Shown one piece after another: positions 60,901-64,000 of a stretch of DNA of 64,000 bases. Source of the stretch: Theristus sp. LFF4_11 (Eukaryota > Nematoda > Chromadorea > Monhysterida > Xyalidae); NCBI GenBank assembly GCA_030248135.1, contig JASANC010003706.1:61462-125461 (forward strand), read 5' to 3'. A model generated the notes under the pieces. It was not told the DNA's origin. It searched no databases and worked only from the letters and a program-made list of their open reading frames with translations. Every line of letters starts with the position of its first letter. The stretch's first letter is position 1. The translations under genes were made by a program, and so were the position numbers.

Positions 60901-61987
60901 TGATACACCTACAGTCTGTCGTTGGGGTTAACAAGATTGCACACATGTTACATCTACTATACCGGAATAAAAATTGATTACTTCTATAGTACAGCCTCAA
61001 ATTGAGCTCACCTGTATCAACATAATTAACAATCACACAGAAAAAACAATGTAGTAGAATTAGATGCAGATTTATTGATGTTATTATTGATGCAGACGCA
61101 CAAACTCGTGCAGATATAAACGCAGCTTCAACTTTTAACAGGAAAAAAGTTTTTTTACACTGGCTATGCAAATTCGGAACAAGTTACATTGTATTTGCTG
61201 TGTCTGAAAACAGTGAATAACTTTAAAAACAACTCTCAAAGATTTGCTTTGCTGTAAATGCGCAAAACTTGAAAGGCAAATTAGGATAGTTCAAAAGTCA
61301 AATTTGTGAATAGAAACAATTCGGATTTTCGAAGAATTTGAGTCAAAAGCATTTCTCGAGACCGTTTTTGTGTGAAACGTTTACCTTCTTTCCGCTGTCG
61401 AATGAGGCCGGGCGGCACAAAAAGAAATCGTGTAGCTCGCGAAACAAGGTTAGCAACCGCCATGTTAAAATATCATGAGTGTTTTTGTTTGGTTAACAAT
61501 TCACCATTATTTCAATCGTCAACAACGTCCGATTCATTGATCTGTAATTAGCTGAATTGTTTTCTTTTTTAAACGACGTTTGCGCATAACTGCTAACATT
61601 ATAACGTTGTGCTATTATTAGTAAACTAAAAAAGAACAACAAAACGTTGAACAAAAACAAAAAAAATACGTAAAAAGAAAGCAAACTTTCCGAAATCTCA
61701 AAAACAAGTAGACACTCAGTATAATAATTGTAGAAGAAAGTTCTGTAGTAACCTTACTCTGGCACCTTAAACCCTACGAAATCCCCAATAATGGTCTTTC
61801 ACGGTGCGAAGACTAACTGTTCTCGACCTTTTTAATTTGCAATTCCAAAAAAATCAAAAAATTAGCATTTTCAGGTTTTTTGACACTTACTTATAGAACT
61901 CAAGACATTAGATTTTTTAAAACGGCAAAGAGTCAAATTTTTCGTAAATTGCGTCTCCTAAAATGCTTTGATTAATAAGTTTCAGGG
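57984..61987. other. Region without a recognised gene
   Basis: AT-rich; only short frames without family pattern. The promoter of the SLC4A11-like gene is expected next to 57984, but no element could be named. Confidence 0.5.
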
Positions 61988-62751
61988 TACAGTCTATCAC
62001 GCTAATATATGCAACTCGCTGATTGGTCGGCTCCTCACGCTCCGCACCCTGGGAACGGGATTCAGAAAATATCATGTTTTTTTGTTGTTCAGCGGTTTGT
62101 TTTCATTTTTTTCCATGCCGAAAAAATTCTAAATCAAAAACTACAAAATTCCAAACGTTTGAATTGGTAAAAAATTAGTTAACTGAAGTTTTTTTGGTTG
62201 ATTGACGGCGACGACGTCGTCGAGAATTTTTGCTTTCAAACGTACCGCTGGCCGCTGCTGCGTGTTCAAAACAAATTTAAAACAAACAAACAAAATGACA
62301 AAGCTTGCTTCCAACGATTTCGACGGTTTTCATCCCGCTTTTAACAATTGATTCATTGGGTGCGCCATGTCCATTCATTGTTGTTCAAAGATTGTTCACA
62401 TTGTCAATAAATACTGTCACCTGCTGCGTTCTTCTTCTCTGTGCTTCGGACACACAGTAGCGGCCAGCGGCGGCACGCTCTTTTCATGCCAAAAGGCAAA
62501 AACTAAACCAAAAACCATAGACGACGTCGTCGCAGTCAATCAACCAAAAAAGACATTTTTTTGACATTGTGACCAATGCAAATTTTTGGAATTTGGTAGT
62601 TTTTTATTTAGAATGTTTTTTCGGCATGAAAACAACAAAAACAAACCGCTGAACAACAAAAAAACATTTTTTTTTGAATCCCGTTCCCAGGGTGCGGAGC
62701 GTGAGGAGCCGACCAATCAGCGAGTTGCATATATTAGCGTGATAGACTGTA
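61988..62751. mobile_element. TA-flanked MITE with long terminal inverted repeats
   Basis: It begins TACAGTCTATCACGCTAATA and ends in the exact complement. The inverted repeats run for roughly 230 bp per side with scattered mismatches and include GATTGGTCGGCTCC and GACGACGTCGTC. TA at both ends and a CAGT start fit the Tc1/mariner superfamily. No transposase is present. Confidence 0.85.
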
Positions 62752-64000
62752 TATCTTCTCAAGGGCAAACGGCATTAAAAAAATGGTGAGTGATTAGGTT
62801 GAATACCTAATGCACTCGCTTTTTCCAAATGAATGTTGCAAAACTTACTTTGAACAAACACACAGTTTTCCCACAAAAAAGTCTCTGGAATGGCGCATGC
62901 CTACGGAAAACAAGAGCTGGAGAACAAAACGAAAAACCAGAAAAGCTGAGTCTATACTGTAAACAACTCAAGTGCACACACATGTTTTTTATTGTCGTAT
63001 TTGAACGTACAAAAAAGTTCAATTTACGATTGTGCTGTCTCGTCATGGCTGTCTCCATTTTGTTTAGAGAGAAAGATAGAGCACTTAGTTTTCATGGAGC
63101 CAAGTAAAATAAACGAATAAATACATGCCACAAAATATTGATTAAGCAGAAAAGCAATATACAATGTACCAATAACATCGTAACATTGTGCGAGACAAAG
63201 TACCAGCAATTCAAAGCTACCACGGTTCGGAAACCGCGTGTCAAAATTTCACCTCTAGGCTACATTGGGACAGCCGATCTGTGGTATCCGGTAATAGCGA
63301 GCATAAACAGCAGTTTTCACATGCTAATTTACGCGCGTTTTTATCAGTGTGGCGTACTTAACGACTGAACGTGCTTTCTGGATTGTTGGCTCGATTCTTG
63401 GTAAAGATGTTGACAAATGACTCAATACTGTTTTGAGAGTTTTGAGTTTTTAAGCAAAATTTTCAAACAGTAACACACTTGTCCCATCATACGTGTACAT
63501 ACTTACATACATAAACTGTTTTTTAAAGCAATTAAAAATGCTGGATGTTTTTGAAAGATACACACATAATGTAGAGTCAACGATTTGTTGCGCTCTGCAA
63601 CCTTCCTCAATTTACTGTATGTTTTAGCAATCAAACTCATCTACTCTTTTCCAAATGCATTTCAAAGTGATTTCATCAAATCTATTCTTTTACAAATGTT
63701 AAACCATTCTTTGATTACGGTTGCCCAGTGCATTTAATCTCTGTGATCTAACGTAATCTTTGTACTTCACATCCATAAGAATAAAATACCAAACGCATAA
63801 AAACGTTCTGGGGTTTTGTTCGGTGTGAACGTACCACGTAGCTGTCGCTCGCGCCTCAGTTGCAGAGGCGCTTGGGCGACATAGATTCGACGCCTGTTCG
63901 TTGAACTGGGCGTTTGGGCGACATAGGTGAAGCACGCCGGGCCAATAGGTAACCGGTTCAGTTTGTTTTATTTTTAGTAAAGTTTTAGCTTCACTTGTGT
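62752..64000. other. Region without a recognised gene
   Basis: Short frames only. A GC-richer segment near 63,830-63,945 contains TTGGGCGACATAG twice; nothing more can be said. Confidence 0.4.

Noticed and set aside
62367..62789. Small frames in the terminal MITE
   Set aside because: They lie within its inverted ends and have no transposase motif.

Overview
The window looks like nematode nuclear DNA. Most introns have acceptors close to TTTTCAG. Interrupted copies of the nematode telomere hexamer TTAGGC lie at about 22,084-22,110. A large vitellogenin gene is preceded by sequences matching the C. elegans vitellogenin promoter elements TGTCAAT and CTGATAA. The clade cannot be set from the sequence alone. 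All gene models below were joined by hand from reading frame, GT-AG borders and intron phase; no transcript was available.

The left half (1-28.5 kb, + strand) is a cluster of related, unfamiliar zinc-finger genes. Two 'type A' genes (149-10,272 and about 17,197-22,088) are strings of nine modules. Each module is a C2H2-like finger followed by a second finger whose two cysteines are separated by a phase-1 intron. Three 'type B' genes (10,702-14,553; 15,962-17,158; 24,956-28,475) have one such finger pair, split by a phase-0 intron or not split, then an acidic region ending in a SUMO-type motif. Two of the three continue with a coiled coil and a basic C-terminal half. Between A2 and B3 sits a spliced, open gene (22,111-23,969) derived from a Merlin/IS1016 (ISXO2-like) transposase whose catalytic residues look degraded.

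The gene cluster is bracketed by two inverted copies of one repeat package: a satellite with a period of about 148 bp, joined to a 1-kb element with 150-bp terminal inverted repeats (left 2.2-6.5 kb, right 28.7-31.1 kb). The left copy carries two nested insertions, a foldback-type element of 1.6 kb and a G-rich MITE. Further short elements sit in introns of the zinc-finger genes.

The right half is ordinary single-copy gene space. It holds a RIOX1/NO66-type JmjC oxygenase (32.3-36.0 kb, +), a vitellogenin (36.5-45.0 kb, -), an EGF-repeat transmembrane protein (45.9-48.5 kb, -) and an SLC4A11-like transporter (52.2-58.0 kb, -). The last 6 kb have no recognisable gene; they contain a TA-flanked MITE with very long inverted ends at 61,988-62,751.

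The item most worth pursuing is the zinc-finger and ex-transposase cluster: two related finger families, conserved introns that cut a finger, repeated SUMO motifs and a domesticated-looking transposase, all on one strand inside inverted repeats. A common role in chromatin or genome defence is only a guess.
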